64,000 nt of DNA from Pyrodictiaceae archaeon (GCA_027036135.1 JALVSY010000016.1:186001-250000); one strand, 5' to 3'; shown: positions 25,118-33,604, counted from the first letter of the stretch. The notes: generated by a model from the letters alone, not told the origin. A program made the numbers and translations.

Positions 25118-25489
25118 CTACTCCTGTGACTCCTCTTCCTTCTCACCCGTATCCACCTCTGCTATCTGTGAGTCAGAGACCACGAGCTTACGGCTCGAGG
25201 AAACATAGGCTCGTAGGAGCTCGGGCCTCATGGTTGGTGGCATGGGCTCGCTGCCTGGGTTCTTGCCCTTAAGGCTCGCCAGCAGCATTCGGCGCTTCCA
25301 CCTAGCGATCTCCCTTGCTAGGAGAGGATCTAGCTTGTCAAGGTAGACTGCTATGTCCGCGCCCTTCGCTATGCTCTCCTGCAATACCTCTCTTGCTTCC
25401 ACGAGGCTTCCTCTGCCCAGGAGATAGGTATATTCATGTAGTTTCACACACCGCTCACCCCAGGGTCTTTCAGTTCTGGTTAGGAGCAT
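25118..25489 (-). CDS. Uncharacterised protein, first gene of the provirus ATPase operon
   Basis: 123 aa: helical first half (LVEAREVLQESIAKGADIAV), then a Pro-rich linker and an acidic C-terminus (TGEKEEESQE). It is divergent from the virion operon across the region with two CCCC/GGGG palindromes. No family recognised. Confidence 0.6.
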   Translation of the reverse strand: MLLTRTERPWGERCVKLHEYTYLLGRGSLVEAREVLQESIAKGADIAVYLDKLDPLLAREIARWKRRMLLASLKGKNPGSEPMPPTMRPELLRAYVSSSRKLVVSDSQIAEVDTGEKEEESQE

Positions 25490-25511
25490 GTGGCTCTGGA
25501 TGTACTTCTAC

Positions 25512-25562
25512 CCCTTCATTGAAGGGTCTCATTAACTGCATGAACCCCTATCGTGAAGGGGT
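25512..25562. promoter_or_regulatory. Two palindromic operators upstream of the virion operon
   Basis: CCCTTC-ATT-GAAGGG (25512-25526) and ACCCCT-N7-AGGGGT (25544-25562) lie in the divergent region before the 25623 gene. A third, stronger copy (CCCCTTC-CAA-GAAGGGG) is at 31081-31097. The shared core suggests one RHH-type repressor controlling the structural operons. Confidence 0.6.
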
Positions 25563-25622
25563 CTAAGAAGACCCGCTGCTAGCTCTCTACACGATATAGA
25601 AATGAATAGGTGAGGCGCAGAA

Positions 25623-26756
25623 ATGAATAAGCGGATCCTATACACCCTGCCCCTAGTCCTAGCCCTACTAGCCCTAGCAGCCCCCCTGCTAACAGGAGTA
25701 CACATAGCAAGAGCAGACGACGAGACAACGAAGATAACGGTTCTTAACACGTATAATTTCACGGCGCTGAGTAGCTACATGTACAACGCCACAGCGGGCA
25801 AACTGGAAGCCGTGAATAGCTCCTATGTACAAGTATTGAGCGACGAGATAAAGGATCTGAGCGCGGGCGATAATATCCAGCCAGCAGTGGTGCTTGACCT
25901 CTCAGCGCCGACACAGGACCTGAACACGAATGAGTCGATAACGTATGCGTATCTCCTCAGCGGCACCTATGGAGATCTAGTGGTCGGCGTGGCCGATGTC
26001 AACACCACCGACAACAGTGTCTCGAACCTACAGCTGGTCAAGGTCTCCCCCGTGAGCGGCGACGTAGCAATAGTTAGGACTAGCAGCGATATAACAATAT
26101 ATGCGAACGGCGTCAAGCTCTCGATACCGTTAGCGAACTACACGAATCCACGCGTACTAGTCATGACACCTGATGACGCGAGCTACCTGGCTGCTAGCAC
26201 GGTGCAGGAAGTAGAGCTCCGCGCGGTCAGGAACCCGCCGACAGGCTTCGCTCTGATAAGGAGCGGCTCTGGGCCAGCAGAGTTCACCATAAGCGCTAGC
26301 GGGCCTATGAGAGTCTGGTTCGACGAGGCACACGACAGCGGAGACGCAGACCTCTTCATATTCGATAGCAGTAATCCAAGCTTCTCAAGCGCTAGCACTA
26401 GTCAGTCATGGACATGGCTATGGACTCATGCCACAGCTCACATCTACAGCGACTTCGCGCCAGAGACAAGGACAATAACAGCCCATGGCCAAGTCAAGTT
26501 CGTCGTACAGATGTTCCGCGGCAATAGTGTAAGCCAGTGGCGGGTAGCCGTACGCCTACTAAGCAGCAACAACCCGCAGCCAGAGCCCACCCAGACCCCT
26601 AGCCAGCCAAGCACAACCCCGACCACCACAACCAATCAGCAGATCAACGAGGGAGCACTAGCATCGCTAAGAAACGCGTACGAGCAGAACCCAGGCCTCT
26701 TCATCATAGCAGTCCTACTGTTCCTAGCATTCATAGTGCTCCTGCTACGCCGCTAA
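25623..26756 (+). CDS. Secreted glycoprotein-like surface protein, provirus
   Basis: 377 aa. Signal peptide (LPLVLALLALAAPLLTGVHI, cleavage near ARA-DD), a large beta-rich ectodomain with many N-x-S/T sequons, a Pro/Thr/Gln-rich stalk (about 310-340: QPEPTQTPSQPSTTPTTTTN), a C-terminal membrane anchor (about 356-374) and LLRR at the end. This is the architecture of archaeal S-layer-like or virion spike proteins. It starts the probable virion operon, preceded by GGTGAGG and by the palindromes at 25512-25562. Confidence 0.75.
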   Translation: MNKRILYTLPLVLALLALAAPLLTGVHIARADDETTKITVLNTYNFTALSSYMYNATAGKLEAVNSSYVQVLSDEIKDLSAGDNIQPAVVLDLSAPTQDLNTNESITYAYLLSGTYGDLVVGVADVNTTDNSVSNLQLVKVSPVSGDVAIVRTSSDITIYANGVKLSIPLANYTNPRVLVMTPDDASYLAASTVQEVELRAVRNPPTGFALIRSGSGPAEFTISASGPMRVWFDEAHDSGDADLFIFDSSNPSFSSASTSQSWTWLWTHATAHIYSDFAPETRTITAHGQVKFVVQMFRGNSVSQWRVAVRLLSSNNPQPEPTQTPSQPSTTPTTTTNQQINEGALASLRNAYEQNPGLFIIAVLLFLAFIVLLLRR

Positions 26757-26824
26757 CACTAGCATCTACAAGCAATGCCTCGCCAATGTTTTTGAAAGAA
26801 TAAATGCAGTATGGGGTGGATAAG

Positions 26825-29800
26825 ATGGCGCGGAGAAGCGGTGCAGGAATATACCTGCTGGCAGGAGTAGGCATAGCGTTCATACTGATACTAGTGCTAC
26901 TGCTGGCCAGCGTCCACGAGCTACCCTTGAGCCCAGCACACCTAAACATCCTAGGCCACGAGCTCACAGAAGAAGTGCAGTCACCACAAGTACTCTACTC
27001 AACGACTCTGAGCATGCAGCCAGGCCAAGTCTATCAAATAACATATGATAGCAACGGCATACACATAGAGCAGAGGAGCAGCCAGCTAATAGAGAGACTG
27101 AACTTGTCAAATGTAGACTTGAGCGTGAACGATGTCATATCAGCGCATCTATATGACTTATACGTTCCTCAGTGTGGGAACGGCTGTGCTCATGTAAAAT
27201 ACTACGATGTGTTTACCTCTACACCGCAGAGTGGCTGGGTGTATTTCTACGCGAAGCTGCTGAACTATTGGGAGTCATTGATAGTGCCTATGGTGTTTCC
27301 TGGTATCCGTGCACCGATGAAATATGGTGGGTTACTTAGGTTTGGTGTAAGCTACGGCAACTCTACTGTTCATAGCTGGGTCGTGAGTCCGACAAACTTG
27401 AACGGGAAGTTTGGGGACTGGCACCTCTACGCGATAAACTATAACGCTAATGGATATACAACATACGTCGATGACCTGTCTACAGCGATAGATACTGTCT
27501 CTAGGCCGAGCACGTTGGCTGCATCGGTCTACTCTGGGAACGAGAACGTCATGCTAGGGGGAGACGATGCGAGTCCCAACGGCTATGGCTGGATAGCGTT
27601 CATGGCATACAGCACGTCTTCAGCAGACATCCAGAGACATATACTACCGAGTGCAAGTAGGCTCTTCGATCCAACGTTCTACAACGGCAGCGCGTACTTC
27701 GAGCTGGTAAAGGGCACTGTCGGTATTCCTACGGGAGTCGTTAGAGTCCCAGCCTCGCAGACGTGGCTCTGGCTAGTAAAGGGGGTAACAAGCGATAACT
27801 ATCTCCACGTTAGGTATGTGCCGCCTGGCAGCATTCTACGCATAAAGTACAATGGCATGGTCTACGAGTTCCGCATCAATGGGGAGCCAAACCCAGCGGG
27901 GCTCATAGAGGACTACAAGATAGACCTAGCGGGCATCTTCGGCAGCACTGTGCTGCCGAACGCCACGGTGGAGCTGGTCTATCCGTCGCAGAAAGTGCGG
28001 TTCTACGTGCCGAGCGGCTTCCAGGTAGTCATCGAAGGGAGTGGCTGGTCTGAGACCCACGAGGTGCCACTATCAAGCAGCTACGTGGACTTCGGCTTGC
28101 CGAGCTCTGGTAGCTACACGGTCGAGGTGCTGGGCTATCGGGAACAGCCTAGGGTGCACATAGAGACTAGTGCGGATGGCAAGGTGAGGATCACGGTTAC
28201 TGATGAGGCTGGTTATGCGCTTGCTGGTGCGAAGGTCTACGTCTTCGATGGCAGCAACTTGGCGGCTACAGGGTACACCAATGACCTGGGCATCTACGAG
28301 TTCAACAAGACCTTGCTGAGCGGTGACCAGGCAAGGATAGTGGTAACGGCGCTGAAGAACGGGACATACTATCACCTAGATAAGGTAGTGAGCCTGAGCA
28401 GCAACGTGGATATCGAGCCGCAGCCAAGGCAGCCAGTACAAGAAGTCGCAAGTGCTACTGAGAATAGTCATAGCGGCACAGGGCTAGCGATAATCATAGT
28501 AGTCTTGCTGGCGGGCATAGCACTACTATTGCTGGGCAGGGGCAAGAGGAGAGCATACATCATACCGCTACTCCTACTACTGCTTTTTCCACTAGTTGCC
28601 AGCTATGCTCATGCTGAGCAGATATACTTGCAATGGCGCGATACTGGCTATGATTTGGCCCCTGGCTATAGGCATACTATCTCGCTTCACGTGAGCTACA
28701 CGAATTACCCGTTCTATCACAGCGCTGGTAAGGCGATGGTGCAGGCTGGGCCTCTGAAGATAGTCTTGGAGCCGCATAGTAACTGGTTCTGGGGCTTCAC
28801 CTATAGCTTCGACATATACATCAACGGTGAGCGAGAGTACCACGAGAGCATAGGGGCTGGGGGCACGGGTAGCAACAGCATTGACCGTGTAGTACAGGTA
28901 GAGGTAGACTGCAACGGCAACGCGCTAGTCTATTATGATGGCCAGCAAGTCGGCAGCTTCACCATCAACGGGAACACGGATATACTGAGGAACACCGAGA
29001 ACGGGGGCCGAGTAACAGTTACAGCCACGAGGCTCTACAACTGCAACAGCGACAATAGCGGCGGAAGCGACGGGGAAGCGACGCCGACCCCGCCCCCAGG
29101 CCCAAACAATCCAAGCCACTACCTAGACAGCATAAGCCATGCGCTCGGAACAGCAGCTACCGCTGGGCTACTATTTCTAGTACTAGGCGGCGTAGGACTA
29201 GCTTTACTCATAGGCTACAAGCAAGCGAAGAAGCACAAACTATTAGCTCTCCTACCACTACTGCTATTGTTTTTTCTACCTGTAGCCGCTCACGCCGAGA
29301 CTATTCACATTAAGTGGAGCGATCCCTGGCACGTACAAGAGATAAGCATTGTTAGCCACCAGCCTGGCAGCGATAACCCACATGGCAGGTACATGGCTAG
29401 ATACTACTTCTCGCCCACGAGTAGGCAGGAGATGAGGTTCAGCAACGAGGCATGGGTGCCAGCAGGCGCGTACATCATACAATTCCTTGATGAGGGGAGT
29501 TATCTTTGGTTGTTGCAGGGTAGGGCTTGGGGGCATACAAATGGTTATTGCTGGTGGATGAAGATACGTCTGAGAACAATACCGCCCAGCACGCTATCAA
29601 TAACAATAGAGAATGCTACGAGGATAGGAACAAGCAATATGTATGCAGCATTCGCGGTTCTAAGCTATTATCGTGAGCCCCAGCCGCTATCTTGCATTGG
29701 GAGCTCAGAGCTGACTGTCTTAACAAGCAACGGGGAAGCCACACTGATAAGCATGAGTAGCGGGGGCATAGATCAAGCCTCTCTCATCGTATGCGGCCCG

Positions 29801-30187
29801 CCTAGAGGGCACTTACACTTTACATATAATGTAGATGTCTGGGGCAGGCACTACAATACTTATGAGTATGAGGGAGACCTAGTACTGCCAGACGCGCCAG
29901 CACCAAGCAGCAATCCAAATGGCAGCAACAATAGCGGCGGCTCAACCACTACGACTACTCCGAGCAACAACAATAACAGCAGCAATAGTAGCTCAAACAA
30001 TAACAACAATGGCGGCTCAGGTAGTGCATCTACTCAGCCAAGCATTGATTGGAGTAGCTTCCAGGAGAAGCTGAGTAACGCGCTAGGCTCTCTGCGCGGA
30101 GCCATCGAGAGCCCTAGCCACGCTATGCTGTTCCTAGTAATCGTTCTCCTAGCAATCATAGCGATAATACTGTTGCTGAGGGGGTGA
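26825..30187 (+). CDS. Giant envelope protein: three ectodomains joined by internal signal peptides
   Basis: 1120 aa from ATG 26825 (GGGGTG 6 nt upstream; an ATG at 26804 is the alternative). Layout: N-terminal membrane segment; ectodomain 1 with a laminin-G/concanavalin-like region (about 86-280) and a carboxypeptidase-regulatory-like beta domain (about 443-526); membrane segment (about 553-571), GRGKRR, then a hydrophobic stretch ending VASYAHA-EQ (about 577-598); ectodomain 2; membrane segment (about 780-797), a Lys-rich turn, another hydrophobic stretch ending PVAAHA-ET (about 805-826); ectodomain 3 with an Asn/Ser/Gly-rich stalk; C-terminal anchor (about 1100-1118). The two internal AxA sites look like signal-peptidase sites, so three mature proteins are predicted. 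Its stop overlaps the protease start. Confidence 0.78.
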   Translation: MARRSGAGIYLLAGVGIAFILILVLLLASVHELPLSPAHLNILGHELTEEVQSPQVLYSTTLSMQPGQVYQITYDSNGIHIEQRSSQLIERLNLSNVDLSVNDVISAHLYDLYVPQCGNGCAHVKYYDVFTSTPQSGWVYFYAKLLNYWESLIVPMVFPGIRAPMKYGGLLRFGVSYGNSTVHSWVVSPTNLNGKFGDWHLYAINYNANGYTTYVDDLSTAIDTVSRPSTLAASVYSGNENVMLGGDDASPNGYGWIAFMAYSTSSADIQRHILPSASRLFDPTFYNGSAYFELVKGTVGIPTGVVRVPASQTWLWLVKGVTSDNYLHVRYVPPGSILRIKYNGMVYEFRINGEPNPAGLIEDYKIDLAGIFGSTVLPNATVELVYPSQKVRFYVPSGFQVVIEGSGWSETHEVPLSSSYVDFGLPSSGSYTVEVLGYREQPRVHIETSADGKVRITVTDEAGYALAGAKVYVFDGSNLAATGYTNDLGIYEFNKTLLSGDQARIVVTALKNGTYYHLDKVVSLSSNVDIEPQPRQPVQEVASATENSHSGTGLAIIIVVLLAGIALLLLGRGKRRAYIIPLLLLLLFPLVASYAHAEQIYLQWRDTGYDLAPGYRHTISLHVSYTNYPFYHSAGKAMVQAGPLKIVLEPHSNWFWGFTYSFDIYINGEREYHESIGAGGTGSNSIDRVVQVEVDCNGNALVYYDGQQVGSFTINGNTDILRNTENGGRVTVTATRLYNCNSDNSGGSDGEATPTPPPGPNNPSHYLDSISHALGTAATAGLLFLVLGGVGLALLIGYKQAKKHKLLALLPLLLLFFLPVAAHAETIHIKWSDPWHVQEISIVSHQPGSDNPHGRYMARYYFSPTSRQEMRFSNEAWVPAGAYIIQFLDEGSYLWLLQGRAWGHTNGYCWWMKIRLRTIPPSTLSITIENATRIGTSNMYAAFAVLSYYREPQPLSCIGSSELTVLTSNGEATLISMSSGGIDQASLIVCGPPRGHLHFTYNVDVWGRHYNTYEYEGDLVLPDAPAPSSNPNGSNNSGGSTTTTTPSNNNNSSNSSSNNNNNGGSGSASTQPSIDWSSFQEKLSNALGSLRGAIESPSHAMLFLVIVLLAIIAIILLLRG

Positions 30188-31032
30188 GCATGAAGCGCCT
30201 AGCCCTTCTCCTACTACTTGTTTTTACTATATCGTTGCTACCTGTAGCGAGCGCAACCCCTACTAACACTACCAAGCAGCCTCTATCCTTCAGCGAGGAC
30301 TGGCTAAAGGGCACGGTCATAGTAGTGTACAATAATCAGTACGGCACAGGCTGGTGGATGAACCCATCATACGTGGCTACCGCCGCGCATGTGGTAGGAT
30401 GGAACCCGCGTGCAACAGTCACAATAATCCGAGGCAACGTAGAGAGTAGTGGCCATGTAGTGGCATTGGATAGGAACGGCGATGTCTGTATCATAAGAGT
30501 TGATCATCCCGAGCGCTTCGGAGACAAACATGTATTCCCATTGGCTCACTACATGCCGCCGCCCACGAGCACTATCTATGTCATCGGGTACCCAAGTGAG
30601 CTCCTACAAGTGCTAAACAATGACTTGCATGCTCTCAGCGAGCACCCCCGCGTCCTCGAGAGCCACCTGACGTGGACGGCCTCGGGCTTGATAGAGCTCG
30701 GCGGCATCACGGATGCAGGCAACTCTGGCGGCCCAGTCGTCGATAGTGCTGGGAATGTCATTGGACTGGTATCGTTCGCTCTCCGTGGCCCCGCAGGCAC
30801 ATTGTACTTCGCCACAAGTGTTAGGAACTTGAAGGAGCTGGCGCAGCAGCATGGAATCAGTTATGAGGAAGGCTCAGCGGGGATAATCGCGAGCATACAG
30901 GACAACCCAGCAGCAGTAGCAGCAGCCACAGCAGCTGGGGTAAACATTGTGATGGACTTAGCGATACTCGGGCTAGGCATAGCGATAGGCTCGGGCGCGC
31001 TAGCGGCTCATAGGCGTAGGTCTAGGCGTTAG
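30184..31032 (+). CDS. Secreted, membrane-anchored trypsin-like serine protease, provirus
   Basis: 282 aa. Signal peptide (LALLLLLVFTISLLPVASA), then a chymotrypsin-fold domain with catalytic His69 (VATAAHVV), Asp100 (DRNGDVCIIRV) and Ser181 (TDAGNSGGPVV), and a C-terminal membrane segment before HRRRSRR. S1-family proteases like this act outside the cell. The GTG start overlaps the TGA of the envelope gene; an ATG 6 nt later is also possible. Direct coupling to the polyprotein-like gene suggests it may mature envelope proteins or attack the host surface layer; both are inference. Confidence 0.9.
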   Translation: MSMKRLALLLLLVFTISLLPVASATPTNTTKQPLSFSEDWLKGTVIVVYNNQYGTGWWMNPSYVATAAHVVGWNPRATVTIIRGNVESSGHVVALDRNGDVCIIRVDHPERFGDKHVFPLAHYMPPPTSTIYVIGYPSELLQVLNNDLHALSEHPRVLESHLTWTASGLIELGGITDAGNSGGPVVDSAGNVIGLVSFALRGPAGTLYFATSVRNLKELAQQHGISYEEGSAGIIASIQDNPAAVAAATAAGVNIVMDLAILGLGIAIGSGALAAHRRRSRR

Positions 31033-31080
31033 CCTTTTTCCTTGAACCCCTTTTCATCAAAGCTTCATCAGTTTTATGAC

Positions 31081-31097
31081 CCCCTTCCAAGAAGGGG
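31081..31097. promoter_or_regulatory. Palindromic operator upstream of the second structural operon
   Basis: CCCCTTC-CAA-GAAGGGG, 7-bp perfect arms, 40 bp before the RHH gene at 31137. A half site (GAACCCCTTTT) lies about 36 bp upstream. Same core as the two palindromes at 25512-25562. Confidence 0.6.
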
Positions 31098-31136
31098 TTT
31101 ATTATTTCATCGATTTCTCCATCACATGGTGATTGT

Positions 31137-31310
31137 ATGAGGGTGTGCATCTACCTGCGTAATAGCCTCGTGAACGAGATAATGAAGAACACTGGGATGC
31201 ATAGCCCAGCCACAGCTGTGAGGCGGATACTGCTCGACCTGCTAGCGAGGCATGGGGACGAGCCTCTGCGGACTCTTGCCAGGGCAGAGTTGCTAGAGGA
31301 AGAGGGCTGA
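31137..31310 (+). CDS. Small ribbon-helix-helix-like protein, provirus
   Basis: 57 aa: MRVCIYLRNSLVNEIMKNTG then SPATAVRRILLDLLARHGDE. The strand-helix-helix pattern matches CopG-type RHH proteins though more divergent than the 22454 gene. It lies directly behind the palindrome at 31081-31097 and could be its autoregulator. Confidence 0.7.
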   Translation: MRVCIYLRNSLVNEIMKNTGMHSPATAVRRILLDLLARHGDEPLRTLARAELLEEEG

Positions 31311-31315
31311 GAGCA

Positions 31316-31681
31316 GTGGCTGACCCGCTTGCACAAGCAGTGCTGTATCTGGTCTACTCTGCTATCTTCTTCATACTCGCTGCTATCGCTAGCATGCTGT
31401 GGCCCAGGAAGACCGAGAAGCGCTTGAAAGAGGTAATTGAGAGGAAGGAGAGGGAGATAGGGGAGCTCAAGAAGCGGATAGCCAGGCTAGAGGAACGGCT
31501 CGCGGAGAAGGACACCGAGTGCTACCAGAAGATGCAGAGACTATGCGGACTGGAGCGGGATGCGGCTGCTCTCCTCGATGCTTTGGAGAATGGCGAGGCA
31601 GTAGTCATGTGCAGGGATGGTAGGCCAGCGGCTGTGATAGGGGGGAAGCTTGTATGCCTGGAGAGGCCAGCCCAGAGCTAA
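31316..31681 (+). CDS. Membrane-anchored coiled-coil protein, provirus
   Basis: 121 aa, GTG start. One N-terminal membrane segment (LAQAVLYLVYSAIFFILAAI), a long charged coiled coil (KEREIGELKKRIARLEERLA), then a short domain with Cys (CRDGRPAAVIGGKLVCLE). It overlaps the next gene by 28 bp. Possibly a virion or replication-scaffold component. Confidence 0.68.
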   Translation: MADPLAQAVLYLVYSAIFFILAAIASMLWPRKTEKRLKEVIERKEREIGELKKRIARLEERLAEKDTECYQKMQRLCGLERDAAALLDALENGEAVVMCRDGRPAAVIGGKLVCLERPAQS

Positions 31682-32841
31682 TCCAGCAGGCAAGGGAGCT
31701 CCTGCAGTGGCTCATACAGCACCATATCCAGAGCGAGCAACAATACATATGGTATATACTGTTATCCGTGCCTATCGGTATACTGTTCTTCCTAGCACTG
31801 ACGCGCAGAGAGCAGGCGGCGCATCTTAGCAGTATCTGGGATAAGCTGAGATTCTTCTTCTCGCCGTTTGCACCAGACATGTTCGTGATAGTGCTTGACA
31901 GCTATGGGTGGCATGTGGGATACGATGTAGAGGTGATTCCTGGCAAGAAGTATAACGTGATACGGTTTGCTGGGAAGGAGTATCGCATGCTTGATGATCC
32001 TAGGCGCTGGGCGGAGCCCCTCAGCCTGCTCGATATGAAGGCGCCGCCTGGGATACCGTCTCCCTTTGGGCTTGTTGCGCGCCTAGTGGTCTCGTGGATG
32101 CTGGCGCTGATATTCGCTACGTACGCGTTTAGCCAGACAGCATACATCAGCTACTTTGCCTACCACATTAACCCTACATGGATTGATGTGCTAAGTGTAG
32201 TGTGGTTCGGCGTGATGCTTGCATGGTTCATACGCAACGTGCTAGAGCTCCATAGGAGCACGGGTATGGGTATAGAGCTCTGGGTAATACCACCAACCAA
32301 TATAGTAATACCAGCCACGCCTGGCCCACAGACCATGAAAGAGTGGAAGGACTTGCTGCTCCGCAGCCTAGACTCGACAGAGGCCGAAAAATGCGAAGCC
32401 ATAGAGAAGCTAGCCAAGAAGCTAGAAGGAGTAAAGGACGAGGAAGCAGCCGCCCAGATAATCGCCATGGCACGGGATGCCATTATCTGGAGACAGCGCT
32501 ACGCCGAGCTAGAAGAACAATTAGATAAACATGTTGAGGCTGCCGAGGCTGCTGCTCTGAGGGCTGGCCAGCCTGCCCCAGTAGGCGGGCCGAGGCTGTG
32601 GAGATGGATGCCCTGGATAGTGGTAGGTGCAATACTCTTAGCGCTAGTAGCCGTGTTCATAGCGCTGCAGCCATCAGTTCACTCAGTAGCCCATAACGCG
32701 ACGACGACCACAACATATACACATGCCGTCGGCCCAGCGACCCCGCCGCCACCGCCAAGCCATGCTACTAGCACGCCTACAGCTACTCCTGCCCAGCCGC
32801 CACCGCCGCCTACGAACACCACGGTGGTGAGGCATGGCTGA
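31654..32841 (+). CDS. Multi-spanning membrane protein with Pro/Thr-rich tail, provirus
   Basis: 395 aa. Membrane segments near 32-50, 142-162, 176-196 and 319-338, a coiled-coil region (about 245-310: EAIEKLAKKLEGVKDEEAAA) and a Pro/Thr/Ala-rich C-terminal tail of about 50 residues that probably lies outside the cell and is glycosylated. No family recognised. It overlaps both neighbours in a tight operon. Confidence 0.7.
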   Translation: MPGEASPELIQQARELLQWLIQHHIQSEQQYIWYILLSVPIGILFFLALTRREQAAHLSSIWDKLRFFFSPFAPDMFVIVLDSYGWHVGYDVEVIPGKKYNVIRFAGKEYRMLDDPRRWAEPLSLLDMKAPPGIPSPFGLVARLVVSWMLALIFATYAFSQTAYISYFAYHINPTWIDVLSVVWFGVMLAWFIRNVLELHRSTGMGIELWVIPPTNIVIPATPGPQTMKEWKDLLLRSLDSTEAEKCEAIEKLAKKLEGVKDEEAAAQIIAMARDAIIWRQRYAELEEQLDKHVEAAEAAALRAGQPAPVGGPRLWRWMPWIVVGAILLALVAVFIALQPSVHSVAHNATTTTTYTHAVGPATPPPPPSHATSTPTATPAQPPPPPTNTTVVRHG

Positions 32842-33124
32842 TCTCGGGGCCTATGTGCTTGCTGGGATAGCTATTGCTACCCTGGGCTACATGTATGTGA
32901 GGATATTCGAGAGGGCTGGCCTGCTCCCAGCGCTCTTCGGCACCTCGCTAATGGTGGATCTCTTCACGTTGATGCTGATACTCCTAGGCATAGACCGTCC
33001 ATGGCTGCTGCTCTGCACTAAGCTAGGATGTGTAACAATAACCTACGCTACTGCTTTCCTCTCAGTAAAGCTGCCACTGACACTGTACACAGGCTACAAG
33101 CTAGTAACCCATGGCAGGAGATAG
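32834..33124 (+). CDS. Small membrane protein, provirus (96 aa)
   Basis: Three predicted membrane segments (LGAYVLAGIAIATLGYMYVR; LFGTSLMVDLFTLMLILLGI; VTITYATAFLSVKLPLTLYT) and a basic C-terminus. Size and hydrophobicity would suit a structural protein of a membrane-containing virion, but it lacks the clear two-helix pattern of fusellovirus VP1/VP3. Last gene before the integrase region. Confidence 0.65.
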   Translation: MADLGAYVLAGIAIATLGYMYVRIFERAGLLPALFGTSLMVDLFTLMLILLGIDRPWLLLCTKLGCVTITYATAFLSVKLPLTLYTGYKLVTHGRR

Positions 33125-33128
33125 CCTG

Positions 33129-33271
33129 CTGCAACCTCTTGCATGGTTGCAGTCGTTTTCTTCGCTGAAGTTGCAGCAAAGCACAAATCCACAATGCCTG
33201 ACAGGTCTGGGATAAGGGGATTGAATAATGCCTGAAGGGAAACCACTCGCCTATCAAGGGCGACTGCAACC
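33129..33271. promoter_or_regulatory. GGTTGCAG repeats next to attR (possible integrase arm sites)
   Basis: The octamer GGTTGCAG occurs as CTGCAACC (33129-33136), GGTTGCAG (33145-33152, forming an inverted repeat with the first) and CTGCAACC (33264-33271), with a 7-bp partial copy GTTGCAG at 33170. Another exact copy is at 16651-16658, 46 bp beyond attL. In the excised circle all lie within about 330 bp of the core site, like arm-type sites. Confidence 0.4.
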
Positions 33272-33525
33272 CTTGTACATCTACATACGCAGCTTCAGGA
33301 AGAACGGCAAACAGTACAAGTACTTGATAGTAGAGGAGTACCAGGGCAGCGGCAGGCGCAGAGTAATCGCCAGATACAACGCCGAGGAAGCAGCCAAGCT
33401 CCTAGCATACCTAGCAAGAAACGGGATAAACAACCTAGAGGAGCTAATGAGGGTGTGGTGCGGGGGGTGGGATTTGAACCCACGCAGGCCTACGCCAGCG
33501 GGTCCTCAGCCCGCCCCCTTTGACC
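33228..33525 (+). CDS. SSV-type integrase, N-terminal fragment (intN)
   Basis: About 99 codons up to the end of the att repeat; in the integrated state the frame runs on into tRNA and flank and stops at 33578. The N-terminal domain (KQYKYLIVEEYQGSGRRRVI, then NAEEAAKLLAYLARNG) resembles the DNA-binding N-terminus of fusellovirus integrases. At 33453 the frame phase equals that of intC at 16533, so excision restores one 368-aa gene. It reads into the 3' end of the minus-strand tRNA, the canonical SSV orientation. Confidence 0.9.
33454..33525. repeat. attR: 72-bp direct repeat within the intact tRNA-Leu
   Basis: Identical to 16534-16605; here it is part of the complete tRNA-Leu(GAG) gene. Confidence 0.93.
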
Positions 33526-33543
33526 TGGCTCGGGCACCCCCGC
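33456..33543 (-). tRNA. tRNA-Leu (GAG), integration target
   Basis: Complete class II tRNA: acceptor GCGGGGG paired with CCCCCGC, anticodon loop CTGAGGA (GAG), long variable arm, T-loop GGTTCAAATCC and encoded CCA. Its 3' end faces the provirus; integration keeps it intact. Confidence 0.95.
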
Positions 33544-33604
33544 ACCCGTGCCCATGTATTGTCTTTAGACTAGGATAGGGGAGGAGTTTTTGTAGCTTAA
33601 GGTG

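Larger units (their letters stand above)
16534..33525. mobile_element. 16.9-kb provirus or plasmid integrated in tRNA-Leu(GAG)
   Basis: Bounded by perfect 72-bp direct repeats (16534-16605 and 33454-33525) derived from the 3' part of tRNA-Leu(GAG), giving a circular form of 16,920 bp. The integrase gene is split at the repeats: N-terminal codons enter the right copy, C-terminal codons leave the left copy in the same frame. This is the SSV-type arrangement of fuselloviruses and related archaeal elements. Cargo includes five RHH/winged-helix regulators, a TGT-like enzyme, a P-loop ATPase, secreted and membrane proteins and a serine protease. Size and integrase suit a spindle-shaped-virus-like genome, but I recognise no major capsid gene, so a plasmid or a new virus type is possible. 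Confidence 0.9.
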
